Origin: UBA9926 sp018645765
GTDB lineage: Bacteria > Pseudomonadota > Gammaproteobacteria > Pseudomonadales > Azotimanducaceae
Direction: 5' to 3'
DNA: 64,000 nucleotides
Assembly (NCBI GenBank): GCA_949372755.1
Contig: CASIBO010000001.1
Coordinates: 475,775 to 539,774 of the forward strand
Shown here piece after piece: positions 8,355-16,813 of this stretch (position 1 is the first letter of the stretch; each line of letters opens with the position of its first letter). A program made the translations under genes and the position numbers. Under the pieces are notes generated by a model that searched no databases, had not been told where the DNA came from, and saw nothing but the letters and a program-made list of their open reading frames with translations.

Positions 8355-8425
8355 CGTGTAACTTTTCGTGTAACTCGGACTAAGGAATGCTTTAGTTACA
8401 AGGGGTGTGTAACTAACGTGTAACT
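8355..8425 (+). repeat. Arm-type direct repeats at the right end of the XRE cassette
   Basis: Four copies of c/tgtgtaact: 8355-8363 and 8367-8375 (12-bp spacing), then 8406-8414 and 8417-8425 (11-bp spacing). They match the pair at 7227-7246. Between the two pairs an inverted ttagttaca/tgtaac-like element occurs. This looks like an integrase arm region adjoining the att copy at 8466. Confidence 0.6.
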
Positions 8426-8465
8426 ACTAAATAACGCAGAAATGGGGGTTGTAGGGCGACAGACT

Positions 8466-8485
8466 ATTCCCACTCAGTAGTGGAG
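8466..8485 (-). repeat. guaA 3'-end repeat (putative att), copy 3
   Basis: Plus strand attcccactcagtagtggag, one mismatch from the other copies in the 16-bp core. The minus strand reads T-T-E-W-E followed by TAG, so the terminal EWE-stop is kept although the isoleucine codon has changed. It divides the XRE cassette from the 14-kb island. Confidence 0.7.
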
Positions 8486-8533
8486 CTATATTTTATCATA
8501 TTAAAACAGTAGGTTACGCTCACATAAATGAGG

Positions 8534-8551
8534 TTTGTAACTTCTTTGCAA
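8534..8551 (+). repeat. Left terminal direct repeat of the 14-kb island
   Basis: The 18-mer tttgtaacttctttgcaa here is found again, identical, at 22482-22499 near the other end of the 8466-22542 segment. Each copy lies 40-70 bp inside an att-like repeat. The tgtaact/tgcaact units resemble the arm repeats of the neighbouring cassette, so both segments may be recognised by related integrases. Confidence 0.6.
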
Positions 8552-8715
8552 GTTGAGGGCATTTTTACCCTCGAAATGTGTTTGCCTAAACCTATTGGCA
8601 ATCAAACACCTGCTACATCTGCACTTACAAGCTTTGTAACTATGGCTAAACCTCCACTGTCGCATGATGCGACAAATGCAATCGCCGCGCAGAAGGCACC
8701 CTTCTCACGAATCCA

Positions 8716-9318
8716 CTACCCTGTAGCTTGTATCCACTTATGTACCAAATGATAGATCTCATCTGGCCTTTTTGAGTTCCAAGTATCGACAATCTTTAAT
8801 GGAGAATTGCCATAGTCATCTTGCACACGGATGTTAGCACCATGATCCAAGAGATAGACTGATGTTGTGTAGTGGCCTTGCCATATAGCGAGCAATAGGG
8901 GTGTTCGGCCGCCTTAATCAATGCACTCTAAGTCTGTACCAGATTTTATCAAAGCCTCCACTAACTTTAGGTTACCTCTCTCTGCAGCATTTAAGAGCGC
9001 GTCTTGTCTGCTCTTTTCTGATTCAAATGTTATTGGCACAAGTGTTTCTACAATTTTGGTGTATCCCTCACTACCTGCAAGATCAATTGGCATATGCCCA
9101 GCTAAGTCTTTTGCGAGAGCATCGCAACCTACTTCCACGAGTTCCAATACAAAATCATACCTTCCAAGAAACGCTACTAGATGTAGCGATGTCCATCCAA
9201 AAATATCTGCCTCGCTTTTATTGTCTCGATTCTCGTCATTTTTAAACGCGGTGTAGTCGCCATTTAGAACCGATTGATGTAATTGGTTTCGTCCAATGCC
9301 ATAAACCCGCTCTAGACC
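8716..9318 (-). pseudogene. Ankyrin-repeat protein pseudogene
   Basis: Minus-strand reading gives ankyrin repeats in one frame: GWTSLHLVAFLGRYDFVLEL, then HMPIDLAGSEGYTKIVETL, then ALLNAAERGNLKLVEALIKS, a TAA stop, then GGRTPLLLAIWQGHYTTSVY and DYGNSPLKIV, ending with TAG at 8716-8718. The TAA after LECID interrupts an otherwise intact 200-codon frame. No start codon with a ribosome site is visible at the 5' side, where an in-frame stop lies near 9320. A truncated N-terminus plus an internal stop point to a pseudogene. It lies at the left end of the 14-kb island. Confidence 0.75.
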
Positions 9319-9325
9319 ACTTTAC

Positions 9326-10324
9326 TCAAAGCGATGCCTGGTGCCGATAGTCGGCGGGTGTGGTCGAATTCCACCGTTGGAAGGCTCTATGGAAGTTGGT
9401 GGCTTCGGAGTAGTTCAGGAGGTCTGCTATTTCCACGACGCTGAGTGATGTTTTACTCAGATAATTCCTGGCAAGGGTGTTCCTGATGTCATCGAAGATT
9501 GTGCGGAAATTTGTTCCCTCCGCCGTCAGGCGGCGCCTGAGGGTGCGCTCGGTAATGTGTAGTTTTTCTGCGACTTCAGAGATTCTGAGAAAAGATCCGG
9601 CTGAATGAATGAGTAAGCGGCGCACGTTGGCGGTGGTTTCATCGACCTCTGTCATTCCGCTGACTAATTCCTCGCACTCCTGGCTGAACAGTACGTTAGT
9701 CGTTGGGTCTCCAGTTCTTACCCGTTGGCGTAACCACTGATCGGGCATGAATATCTGGGTGTGTTCCTGGTCAAACTCCATTGGGAGTGGCCAGTTTTTT
9801 TCATAGACGCCAAAGTGCGCGGGTTTGGGATAACTGAAATGCACCCTGATGCCTTCAGCTGGCCTGGCGACCAGCAATTTACTTGCGAAGTGCATTTGAG
9901 AGAAAGCGAGTTCTGTGACGAGCATTTTCTGGTAACTGGTGCCAGTGTCCTGCTGCAGGCGAAGGATTATCCCATCTTTGCTAACTGATCGATGCCAGCT
10001 GCAAGATTTTAGAAACGTTTGTCCATAGCGAAGGAAGAGCTCCAGGGCGGCGTCCATGTCAGAGCAGCTCATGAGGGCGAAACCGTAGGTACCATATCCG
10101 GCAAGATCCAGGCCATTGCCTATTTTTATGGCTAGTGTCGCGTCGCCGGACATCGCGACGGCTGTTTCGAGAACCTCATGCGCAGTAGGGGGCGATTGTG
10201 CGCTGGCGGTCGCTCCACGGCCCAGACTGGCGGTCCCAATCACTTCAAGAGGGTTGATGCCCAGGCTTGCCAGCCCGTCTCGAAAGGCCTTGATGACTGT
10301 GGCGTGCAGTGCGTTAACGGCCAT
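9326..10324 (-). CDS. AraC-family transcriptional regulator
   Basis: A 332-aa AraC/XylS-type regulator with an N-terminal arabinose-binding-like ligand domain (about residues 20-200) and a C-terminal pair of helix-turn-helix motifs (about 235-330; LRISEVAEKLHITERTLRRR and SVVEIADLLNYSEATNFHRA followed by PADYR). OruR-like members of this subclass respond to hydrophobic or amino-acid effectors. It is the only intact regulator in the 14-kb island. It is therefore the best candidate to bind the repeated TGTCCG-x-A-x-ATGATAC boxes in both divergent promoters there; that link is inferred. Upstream lie the DJ-1 and monooxygenase genes on the same strand. Confidence 0.88.
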   Translation of the reverse strand: MAVNALHATVIKAFRDGLASLGINPLEVIGTASLGRGATASAQSPPTAHEVLETAVAMSGDATLAIKIGNGLDLAGYGTYGFALMSCSDMDAALELFLRYGQTFLKSCSWHRSVSKDGIILRLQQDTGTSYQKMLVTELAFSQMHFASKLLVARPAEGIRVHFSYPKPAHFGVYEKNWPLPMEFDQEHTQIFMPDQWLRQRVRTGDPTTNVLFSQECEELVSGMTEVDETTANVRRLLIHSAGSFLRISEVAEKLHITERTLRRRLTAEGTNFRTIFDDIRNTLARNYLSKTSLSVVEIADLLNYSEATNFHRAFQRWNSTTPADYRHQASL

Positions 10325-10355
10325 GGGTTTTGGTCCTCAATGCTCGGATCTACAC

Positions 10356-11210
10356 CTACCTGGCAGCTATTATAGCAATCATTTTTTGCGCGGTTTCCAT
10401 GCCTGAGTTTTGATTCTGCCCGGTAATAAAGCGTTGCTCCGCATCAATAGCCACGTGGGTCGCGAAAACATCACGAAAAGCCGTTTGGCTTTCAAATACC
10501 GCACCGGCTCTTCGCAGTTCCGTCTCAGGGTGCATCGGTGTCAGTTCAATTCCTAGCTCTTTGACTTGCTTGTCTGTGACCCCGGTCATCGCACGGCCGG
10601 CGATCAGCTTGTTGCCCTCACGGTCTTTTACATTAATCAGACCAAGAGCACCGTGACAGACAGAACCAATCAGCGGTTCTTTAGGACCGAAATATGCTTC
10701 ACCAATTTTATTGGCCAACACTTCTGAATAGCCGAGATCGTAAGCGGCGCCCCAACCACCGACAAGGAAAATAATGTCATATTGGTTGAAGTCTACATCA
10801 TCTATACGCAGTGAATTTTCCACCTTGGCAATCAGTACAGGGTCATTTAGGTAACGCTTGTCTTCGGGCGTGATCGCGGTTCGGCGCAGCCCACCTGGAT
10901 CCACAGGCACCTGGCCGCCTTTAATACTGGCGACATCAACCTTCATGCCCGCCTCCAGATAGCTGTAATAAGGATGCGTTAATTCTGAAATTGCGATACC
11001 CGTTGCCTCGCCTGTCGTTTCGCCCGGCGCACTGAGCACCCCGTGACTGGTGGTTACAACAAGAGCGAGCTTACCGGCCGGCAACTGGTGAGTCTCCCCA
11101 GTATATTCCGGGTGAAGGCCCAAACTGTGCATGATGGTAGGCAATGCCAAGATAAAAACGGCGAACAGCGCAATGCACGCAGCTCCTATTTTCAATAGTG
11201 TCTTTGTCAT
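10356..11210 (-). CDS. Membrane-anchored DJ-1/PfpI-family protein
   Basis: A 284-aa protein with an N-terminal hydrophobic segment (residues 5-27) and a DJ-1/PfpI domain of the Hsp31-like subgroup. The nucleophile elbow GSVCHGALGL places C185-H186, and E76 in the SELTHP context is the likely partner acid. Related proteins are glyoxalase III, deglycase-like or amidase-like enzymes, mostly cytosolic; the anchor suggests action at the membrane or in the periplasm. It starts 16 bp after the monooxygenase stop, so the two are probably co-transcribed. It may remove reactive carbonyls made by the island's oxidative pathway, which is inference. Confidence 0.82.
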   Translation of the reverse strand: MTKTLLKIGAACIALFAVFILALPTIMHSLGLHPEYTGETHQLPAGKLALVVTTSHGVLSAPGETTGEATGIAISELTHPYYSYLEAGMKVDVASIKGGQVPVDPGGLRRTAITPEDKRYLNDPVLIAKVENSLRIDDVDFNQYDIIFLVGGWGAAYDLGYSEVLANKIGEAYFGPKEPLIGSVCHGALGLINVKDREGNKLIAGRAMTGVTDKQVKELGIELTPMHPETELRRAGAVFESQTAFRDVFATHVAIDAEQRFITGQNQNSGMETAQKMIAIIAAR

Positions 11211-11226
11211 TGTTTGATCTCTGATA

Positions 11227-12696
11227 TCAATGGAATTCCAGTTCGCTGTACTTGCTAGGCTTGAGTTTTAAACTGACAAAGTCTTTGGTGTACCTGTCGT
11301 TATTCACCCAGGGTTCCCTGTCACCGTTCTTGGGCATGATTTCGCGCGCTCGCAGCACGTAGCCCGCGTCAAAGTCCAAAAATGGCGCCTCATTCAATTC
11401 GCCGCGTAGCGTTGGAGTGACGTGACGAAATGCCTCGCGCTCCATCTTCTGCAGGAGTCCGCAGACGTAGTTCGCGGTGAGACCGGTTTTCAGTGTCCAC
11501 GAGGAGTTTGTGTAACCGACGCTCATGGCCATATTGGGTACACCCGAGAGCATCATGCCCCGGTACACAAATCGCTCTGTCAGATCGACTTTCTCACCAT
11601 CGATGCTGTAGGCAATATCGCCACCGAACTTCAGTTGCAGGCCGGTCGCCACAATGACAATGTCTGCGTCCAGCTGCTTGCCGGACTTAAGAGCGATGCC
11701 TGAGGTATTGAAGTGATCGATTTGGTCGGTCACCACTTCAGCCTTGCCCTCACGGATGGCGTTGAACATATCTCCATCAGGCACGGCGCACAGGCGCTGA
11801 TCCCAGGGGTTGTAGTTGGGCATGAAGTGGGTGTCCACATCGTAATCCGGGCCCAGTTCTTTGCGCACCTCGTTGAGCAGGTAACGGCGTAAGCCTTGTG
11901 GGTTCTTTCTGGAGAGGCGGTAGATGTATTGCTGCATTAATACTTTCTTCCAGCGAATTAAGCGGAACACCCAGCCGTTTGGCAGGTATTTGGTCAGGGG
12001 CTTGAGCCAGGGATCCTCGGCGGGCACGTTGGCGATATACGTCGGAGAGCGCTGTAGCATCACCAGGCTTGCAGTGTCGTCAGCCATGCTCGGGACCAAT
12101 GTCACCGCTGTGGCCCCACTGCCAATGATCACCACACGCTTATCTGTGTACTCCAGCTGTTCGGGCCAGAACTGGGGATGGACAATCTCCCCCTGAAACT
12201 TTTCTATTCCCGCGAATTCAGGGGTATATCCCTGCTCGTAGTCGAAGTAACCGGTGCAACTGAGAATAAATCGGCACTGGATGGTGAGCTGCTCCTCGGA
12301 GTCCGAGCGTGCACTTGGAGATCGCGCAACCGTCACGGTCCATAGTTTATCTTGTGAAGACCAGTGGGCTGAGACGACCTTGTGGTTGTAGCGGATGAGC
12401 TGATTGAGACCGTACTCTTCGGCAGTTTCTCGGATGTACTTGAGAATTGTGTCGCCGTCGGCGATGGCGGATTTAGCAGTCCAGGGCTTGAAGCCATAGC
12501 TGTAGGTGTACATGTCGCTGTCTGAACGAATGCCTGGATAGCGGAACAGGTCCCAGGTGCCGCCGCTCACCTGACGAGTCTCCAGTATGGCTAGTTTCAG
12601 CTGGGGCATTTTGCGACGAAATAGGCAGGCGCTGCCGATACCAGCAAGACCTGCGCCTATCACAAGAACGTCAACAAACTCGGGTTTACCGGACAT
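11227..12696 (-). CDS. Flavin-binding (Baeyer-Villiger-type) monooxygenase
   Basis: A 489-aa class B flavoprotein monooxygenase. It has an FAD-binding GAGLAG at residues 14-19, the Baeyer-Villiger fingerprint FQGEIVHPQFWP at 167-178, and an NADPH-site GSGATA at 192-197. The enzyme would insert oxygen into a ketone or oxidise a heteroatom using NADPH and O2. It is the first gene of a leftward unit with the DJ-1 gene. It faces the DUF3604 gene across a 280-bp promoter region that contains an inverted pair of operator-like boxes. The substrate is unknown; neighbouring sulfatase and DUF3604 genes suggest a complex sulfated or lipophilic organic compound. Confidence 0.88.
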   Translation of the reverse strand: MSGKPEFVDVLVIGAGLAGIGSACLFRRKMPQLKLAILETRQVSGGTWDLFRYPGIRSDSDMYTYSYGFKPWTAKSAIADGDTILKYIRETAEEYGLNQLIRYNHKVVSAHWSSQDKLWTVTVARSPSARSDSEEQLTIQCRFILSCTGYFDYEQGYTPEFAGIEKFQGEIVHPQFWPEQLEYTDKRVVIIGSGATAVTLVPSMADDTASLVMLQRSPTYIANVPAEDPWLKPLTKYLPNGWVFRLIRWKKVLMQQYIYRLSRKNPQGLRRYLLNEVRKELGPDYDVDTHFMPNYNPWDQRLCAVPDGDMFNAIREGKAEVVTDQIDHFNTSGIALKSGKQLDADIVIVATGLQLKFGGDIAYSIDGEKVDLTERFVYRGMMLSGVPNMAMSVGYTNSSWTLKTGLTANYVCGLLQKMEREAFRHVTPTLRGELNEAPFLDFDAGYVLRAREIMPKNGDREPWVNNDRYTKDFVSLKLKPSKYSELEFH

Positions 12697-12756
12697 AGGG
12701 GCGTCTTAAGCAATTCTTGGAGTGCCAGGAGCATAGACGTGTTCCGAACGAGAAAA

Positions 12757-12890
12757 CATATCATATTCGGACAGATTGGTTTCACCGCTGGGCCGGTGCA
12801 TACAGCAGAAGAAACAAATTGGCTTAGCACTCGCGCATTAGTGCATGGCCGGAGCTATAAAGCGCTCCGAGAATGTCCGAATATGATACG
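12757..12890. promoter_or_regulatory. Inverted pair of operator-like boxes, BVMO/DUF3604 promoter region
   Basis: The box TGTCCGAATATGATATG lies on the minus strand at 12757-12773, and TGTCCGAATATGATACG on the plus strand at 12874-12890. Their centres are about 117 bp apart, near 11 helical turns. The boxes point outward toward the two diverging genes. The same box recurs as a pair at 19032-19134. A tatataat-like -10 sits near 12908. Confidence 0.7.
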
Positions 12891-12976
12891 TTCTTCAGTG
12901 GGCAGGTATATATAATCCAACGGTCATAAAAGAGATGAAGTTCACTGGCCCTGGCTGCCTGGGAGGGATTTGCGTC

Positions 12977-15028
12977 ATGCTAAAGAAAATTGCGCTAGTA
13001 CTGTTGGCTGTCCTTACCCTGAGCGTTGGTTTTGTTGCAGTCAAATTCATTATCCCCATGTACACCGCACTCGATGTGGTGGGACCCGGAAGTGCACCGC
13101 GCGACCTCGCATTGCAGGATGACAGTAGGGTAGAAGCGCCATTCGGCAACGCGCATTCGGCGTTAGTCGAGGGGAGGCCTTTTTCCGAAAATATGGCTGC
13201 AGGCGGAGCAAAGCTCTACTGGGGCGAGTTACATTTGCATACAACAGAGAGTATTGATGCCAGCATAATGGGCAACAAACTCAGCATCGAGGATGCCTAC
13301 CGTTTCGCCAAAGGCGAGCCCCTGGTGGGAGCAGGGGGCGAGACTATGCAGTTGAGTCGTCCTCTGGATTTTGTCGCGATTACCGACCATGCAGAAGGTT
13401 TCGGTACCCGAACACATTGCTCCGGCCCTGATCTGTCGCTGGTCAACCGCGCGACTTGTTGGTTGATGGGGCTGGACAACCCGGCCCTGTTCACGATCTT
13501 TATCGACGGCACTCGTGGCACAGCGGCCCCTGGTGATCCTTCGAAGCCAGCTGGGGTTTATCAACCTGAATTTCGTCAGCCGCTTGCATTGGGCGCCTTC
13601 CCGACCTGTAGGCTAGGGGTGGGCGCGGCCCAACGGTGTTATCAGAATACTTATAATGACTGGGCGCATTATGTGCGGCTGGCAGACGCTTATTATGAAC
13701 CGGGCAAGTTGACTACACTGATTGCCTATGAGTTTTCTCCCCAATTGCCGGATCAGGGTAAACACCATCGCAATATCATTTTTCGCTCAAATACTGTGCC
13801 TGATAGGGCTATTTCCAGCTTTGATGTACCCAATGCGATCGAACTCTGGAAGGGGCTGGAAGCTAATTGTGATAAGGCCAATGGCTGTGATTTCCTGACC
13901 ATACCCCATAATCCAAACAAGGCTTGGGGCCTGACTTATTCCCGCTACACCTGGGATGGCCAGCAATACAGCGAGGATGATTGGCGCCTACGACAAAAGC
14001 GCGAACCTCTTACCGAGATTTTTCAGATCAAAGGTTCTTCGGAGTGTGCGCTGGGTGTCGGTGCAACCGACGAAGAGTGCGCCTTTGCACAGGTTCTGGA
14101 CCCCTGCCAGCCGGGGGAGACGACCGGCTGCGCCTTCCAAACTGGATTTGTTCGTCAAGGTATGAAGGTGGGCCTGGAACTTGAGCAGGAGCTCGGCTTC
14201 AATCCCCTGCAAAATGGTTTTGTCGCGGCAACAGACAGTCACAATTCCAATCCGGGGGATGTGGAGGAGTGGGATTACCGGGGATCGGCAGGGACGGCTA
14301 AATCGCCCGCAATGCGTCGCCTTAGACAGGGTAATCCAGACAACAAAGCTGATAGGTCCTCTCTTAAATTTAACACCTCCGGTGGTCTTGCTGCTGTATG
14401 GGCGCCAGAAAATACCCGCGAGGCAATCTTTGATGCGCTGGCTCGCCGCGAAACCTATGCCACCTCCGGTCCGCGCGTCGCGCTGCGCTTTGATGCTGGT
14501 TGGGGCATTGATGAAGCGATGATCGACGACCCGGGTCTGGTGCAACATCTAGAAGCTGCGGCCGTACCTATGGGTTCGGTTCTTGCCACCAGCGGTCAAC
14601 CACGGCCGCCAAAGTTCAGTGTATGGGCGATTCGCGACCCTCTGGATGCCCCCTTGCAGCGTATTCAAATGGTCAAGGGCTGGATTGATGATGCGGGCCA
14701 GACACATGAAAACGTGGTCGATATTGCTTGCGCCGATGGCCTGCAAGTTGATCCGACCACCGGCCGCTGCCCAGATAATGGCGCCAGTGTTGAGTTGTCT
14801 ACCTGCCAGTACAGTGCCGGCTCCGGTGCTACTGAATTAAAAACTGTTTGGCGGGACCCTGATTACGATCCGAATCAAAGTGCTTTTTATTACGTGCGCG
14901 TGTTAATGAACCCGACCTGTCGCTGGTCAAGTTTTGATGCTATTCGCCTTGGCAGGGAACCTGACCCGAGGGTACCGGCCACGATTCAGGAAAGAGCATG
15001 GTCCTCGCCGATCTGGTTGCGCCCTTAG
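12977..15028 (+). CDS. DUF3604 protein, membrane-anchored (copy 1)
   Basis: A 683-aa DUF3604 protein anchored by one N-terminal helix (residues 3-26). The fold is PHP-like with candidate metal ligands in YWGELHLHTTESIDA, FVAITDHAEG, KHHRNI, IPHNPN and ATDSHNSNPG. The C-terminus is cysteine-containing (IACADG, GRCPDNG, LSTCQYS, NPTCRWSS) and ends AWSSPIWLRP. The biochemical role is undefined; an extracytoplasmic metal-dependent hydrolase is plausible. The frame opens at 12935, but GGAGGG before the ATG at 12977 and the anchor starting there favour this start. It is convergent with the sulfatase, with only 3 bp between stop codons. It is a paralogue of the DUF3604 lipoprotein at 16814-18862. 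Confidence 0.85.
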   Translation: MLKKIALVLLAVLTLSVGFVAVKFIIPMYTALDVVGPGSAPRDLALQDDSRVEAPFGNAHSALVEGRPFSENMAAGGAKLYWGELHLHTTESIDASIMGNKLSIEDAYRFAKGEPLVGAGGETMQLSRPLDFVAITDHAEGFGTRTHCSGPDLSLVNRATCWLMGLDNPALFTIFIDGTRGTAAPGDPSKPAGVYQPEFRQPLALGAFPTCRLGVGAAQRCYQNTYNDWAHYVRLADAYYEPGKLTTLIAYEFSPQLPDQGKHHRNIIFRSNTVPDRAISSFDVPNAIELWKGLEANCDKANGCDFLTIPHNPNKAWGLTYSRYTWDGQQYSEDDWRLRQKREPLTEIFQIKGSSECALGVGATDEECAFAQVLDPCQPGETTGCAFQTGFVRQGMKVGLELEQELGFNPLQNGFVAATDSHNSNPGDVEEWDYRGSAGTAKSPAMRRLRQGNPDNKADRSSLKFNTSGGLAAVWAPENTREAIFDALARRETYATSGPRVALRFDAGWGIDEAMIDDPGLVQHLEAAAVPMGSVLATSGQPRPPKFSVWAIRDPLDAPLQRIQMVKGWIDDAGQTHENVVDIACADGLQVDPTTGRCPDNGASVELSTCQYSAGSGATELKTVWRDPDYDPNQSAFYYVRVLMNPTCRWSSFDAIRLGREPDPRVPATIQERAWSSPIWLRP

Positions 15029-15031
15029 CGA

Positions 15032-16810
15032 TTATCTTGCTAACTTTCTAGCGATCGGCAGGAGTATCACTGTACCCAGAATCAATGTAATTAGTAGTCC
15101 GGTGGGGGAACTTACAGAATTCTTAAACCAGGCTTTCAGACCGTTGCGCAGAATCTGTGCTGGCTGGTGATAGTTCTTTGGTACCGGTATCACTCCGTTT
15201 TCTCTGGCGTAGGTTTCATACTCGGCGAGCAGGTCGAAAAATACTGTCGTCTCTACAGCTTCTAGTGCTTCCGTTTCTCCCGGGTCTTCTATGATGTTGT
15301 ATAAGTGCCAACGACCATCGTTTGGTCTGCCCCGGTTTAAGGTGATTTTATAGTCACCTTTAATGAGCGCCGCGTTTCCACCTATCTCATAGGCGATGAT
15401 ATCTTCATCGGTATAGACGGAATCTGCTTTTGCTGCGATGACAGGCAGCAGATTTTTTCCCGTGCTGGCTTCAATGGCTTCGCCTTTGTACTGCGTGCCA
15501 GGATGGCGAGTGCCTGCCAGAGCAAGAATCGTGGGTGCCAGGTCTTTAACAAAGGCTCTGCTGTGGCTGATGCGGCCCCGGTGTGCGCCTGCCACCTGTG
15601 GCCCACTGACAATGAGAGGAACCCGAATACCCCCTTCGCCGGAATGAAATTTATAGTGACCAAGAGGTGAGGCGACCGCGCTGCCGAAACTGGCCCCAGT
15701 GGTGCCGTAACTGTAGCGCTCGCCCAATGTTTCGTAATCGCGGTTGTATCCCAGAGCTTTTATCCAGAGCAGCGGCACATCACTTGCGGCTGGTCCGTTG
15801 TCAGAGGTGAAGATGATGACGGTGTTGTCGTATTGACCGGATTCTTTTAGATATTGAATCAGGCGACCAATGTGATTATCCATAGCATCGACCATGCCTG
15901 CATACACGGCCATGCGTTTGTCATTGTAACGCTTCTCCTCTTCAGATAGGTTATCCCAGTCGTCTGTTGTTGCCATACGTTTCATGGGGGCGCTGGCAGG
16001 TATTAGCCCCAGATCTTTAACAGCATTCTGGCGATTTTTACGCAGTGCATGCCAGCCCTCTCTATAACTGCCTATGTACTTCTCGGTAAATTCTTTAGGG
16101 GCTTGTAGGGGAATATGCACGGCCTGAAAAGAGACATAAGAGAAGAAGGGTTTGCGTTTGCCCTCATGGGTTTTTTGATTGTTGTCTAGCTGCTGGATAG
16201 CTTTGTCGACGATAAATTTAGATGAATAAAAACCTTCAGGCACGGAGATCTCTTTACCGTTCTCAAGCCAGAGGGTTTTGTCATAGTGAGGAACATAAGA
16301 TTGCTGGGTCCAGTTGTCGCCGCCGGAAAAAGGCATGATCACCGTTTGTTGAAAGCCACGGTTTATCGGCAGCAAAGAGGGGTCCGCATACCCCAGATGC
16401 CATTTTCCAGACATCGCGGTGTTGTAGCCGGCATCTTTCAACAGCGTCGCGATCGTGATGACATTGTGATTAAGCGTGCCGCGATAAAATGGCGAGTGGG
16501 TTTGCTCGGGTGTCAGCGCTTCACTTATGTTAGCGACACCGGCGCGATGGCTGTCTACACCGGTTAACAGCATGGCGCGGGTGGGCGCGCAGCTGGCTGT
16601 TGTATAAAAACTGCTGAAGCGCAACCCGTTATTTGCAAGCTGGTCCAGGTTTGGGGTGCTGATTTCACTGCCATAGGAGCCGATGTCTGAATAGCCCAGA
16701 TCGTCAGCAAGGATCAGCAGAACATTGGGTCTGTGATCAAAGCCTGCATCGGCGGCAACGGAGCTTACCCAGCCCAAACTTAACAGTAGGAAGATAGCGC
16801 GGCGAGCCAT
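15032..16810 (-). CDS. Type I sulfatase with C-terminal membrane anchor
   Basis: A 592-aa arylsulfatase-like enzyme. It has a signal peptide (MARRAIFLLLSLGWVSSVAA), metal-binding LILADDLGYSDIG with D36-D37, and the formylglycine signature C74-A-P-T-R78 followed by AMLLTG, so it needs a formylglycine-generating enzyme. SGKWHLG and FTSDNGP are also present. The C-terminal helix near 565-588 followed by RKLAR suggests the enzyme is tethered to the inner membrane from the periplasmic side. It starts 3 bp after the DUF3604 lipoprotein stop, so the two form one operon. It would release sulfate from an organic sulfate ester; the substrate is unknown. Confidence 0.9.
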   Translation of the reverse strand: MARRAIFLLLSLGWVSSVAADAGFDHRPNVLLILADDLGYSDIGSYGSEISTPNLDQLANNGLRFSSFYTTASCAPTRAMLLTGVDSHRAGVANISEALTPEQTHSPFYRGTLNHNVITIATLLKDAGYNTAMSGKWHLGYADPSLLPINRGFQQTVIMPFSGGDNWTQQSYVPHYDKTLWLENGKEISVPEGFYSSKFIVDKAIQQLDNNQKTHEGKRKPFFSYVSFQAVHIPLQAPKEFTEKYIGSYREGWHALRKNRQNAVKDLGLIPASAPMKRMATTDDWDNLSEEEKRYNDKRMAVYAGMVDAMDNHIGRLIQYLKESGQYDNTVIIFTSDNGPAASDVPLLWIKALGYNRDYETLGERYSYGTTGASFGSAVASPLGHYKFHSGEGGIRVPLIVSGPQVAGAHRGRISHSRAFVKDLAPTILALAGTRHPGTQYKGEAIEASTGKNLLPVIAAKADSVYTDEDIIAYEIGGNAALIKGDYKITLNRGRPNDGRWHLYNIIEDPGETEALEAVETTVFFDLLAEYETYARENGVIPVPKNYHQPAQILRNGLKAWFKNSVSSPTGLLITLILGTVILLPIARKLAR

Positions 16811-16813
16811 GAC

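Noticed and set aside
8658..8674. Palindrome tgtcgcat-g-atgcgaca
   Set aside because: A perfect 8+1+8 dyad, but isolated: no promoter, gene start or second copy nearby, so no function can be argued.
8528..8752. 74-aa plus-strand ORF near the left end of the 14-kb island
   Set aside because: It overlaps arm repeats and the 3' part of the ankyrin pseudogene on the other strand, and has no family features.
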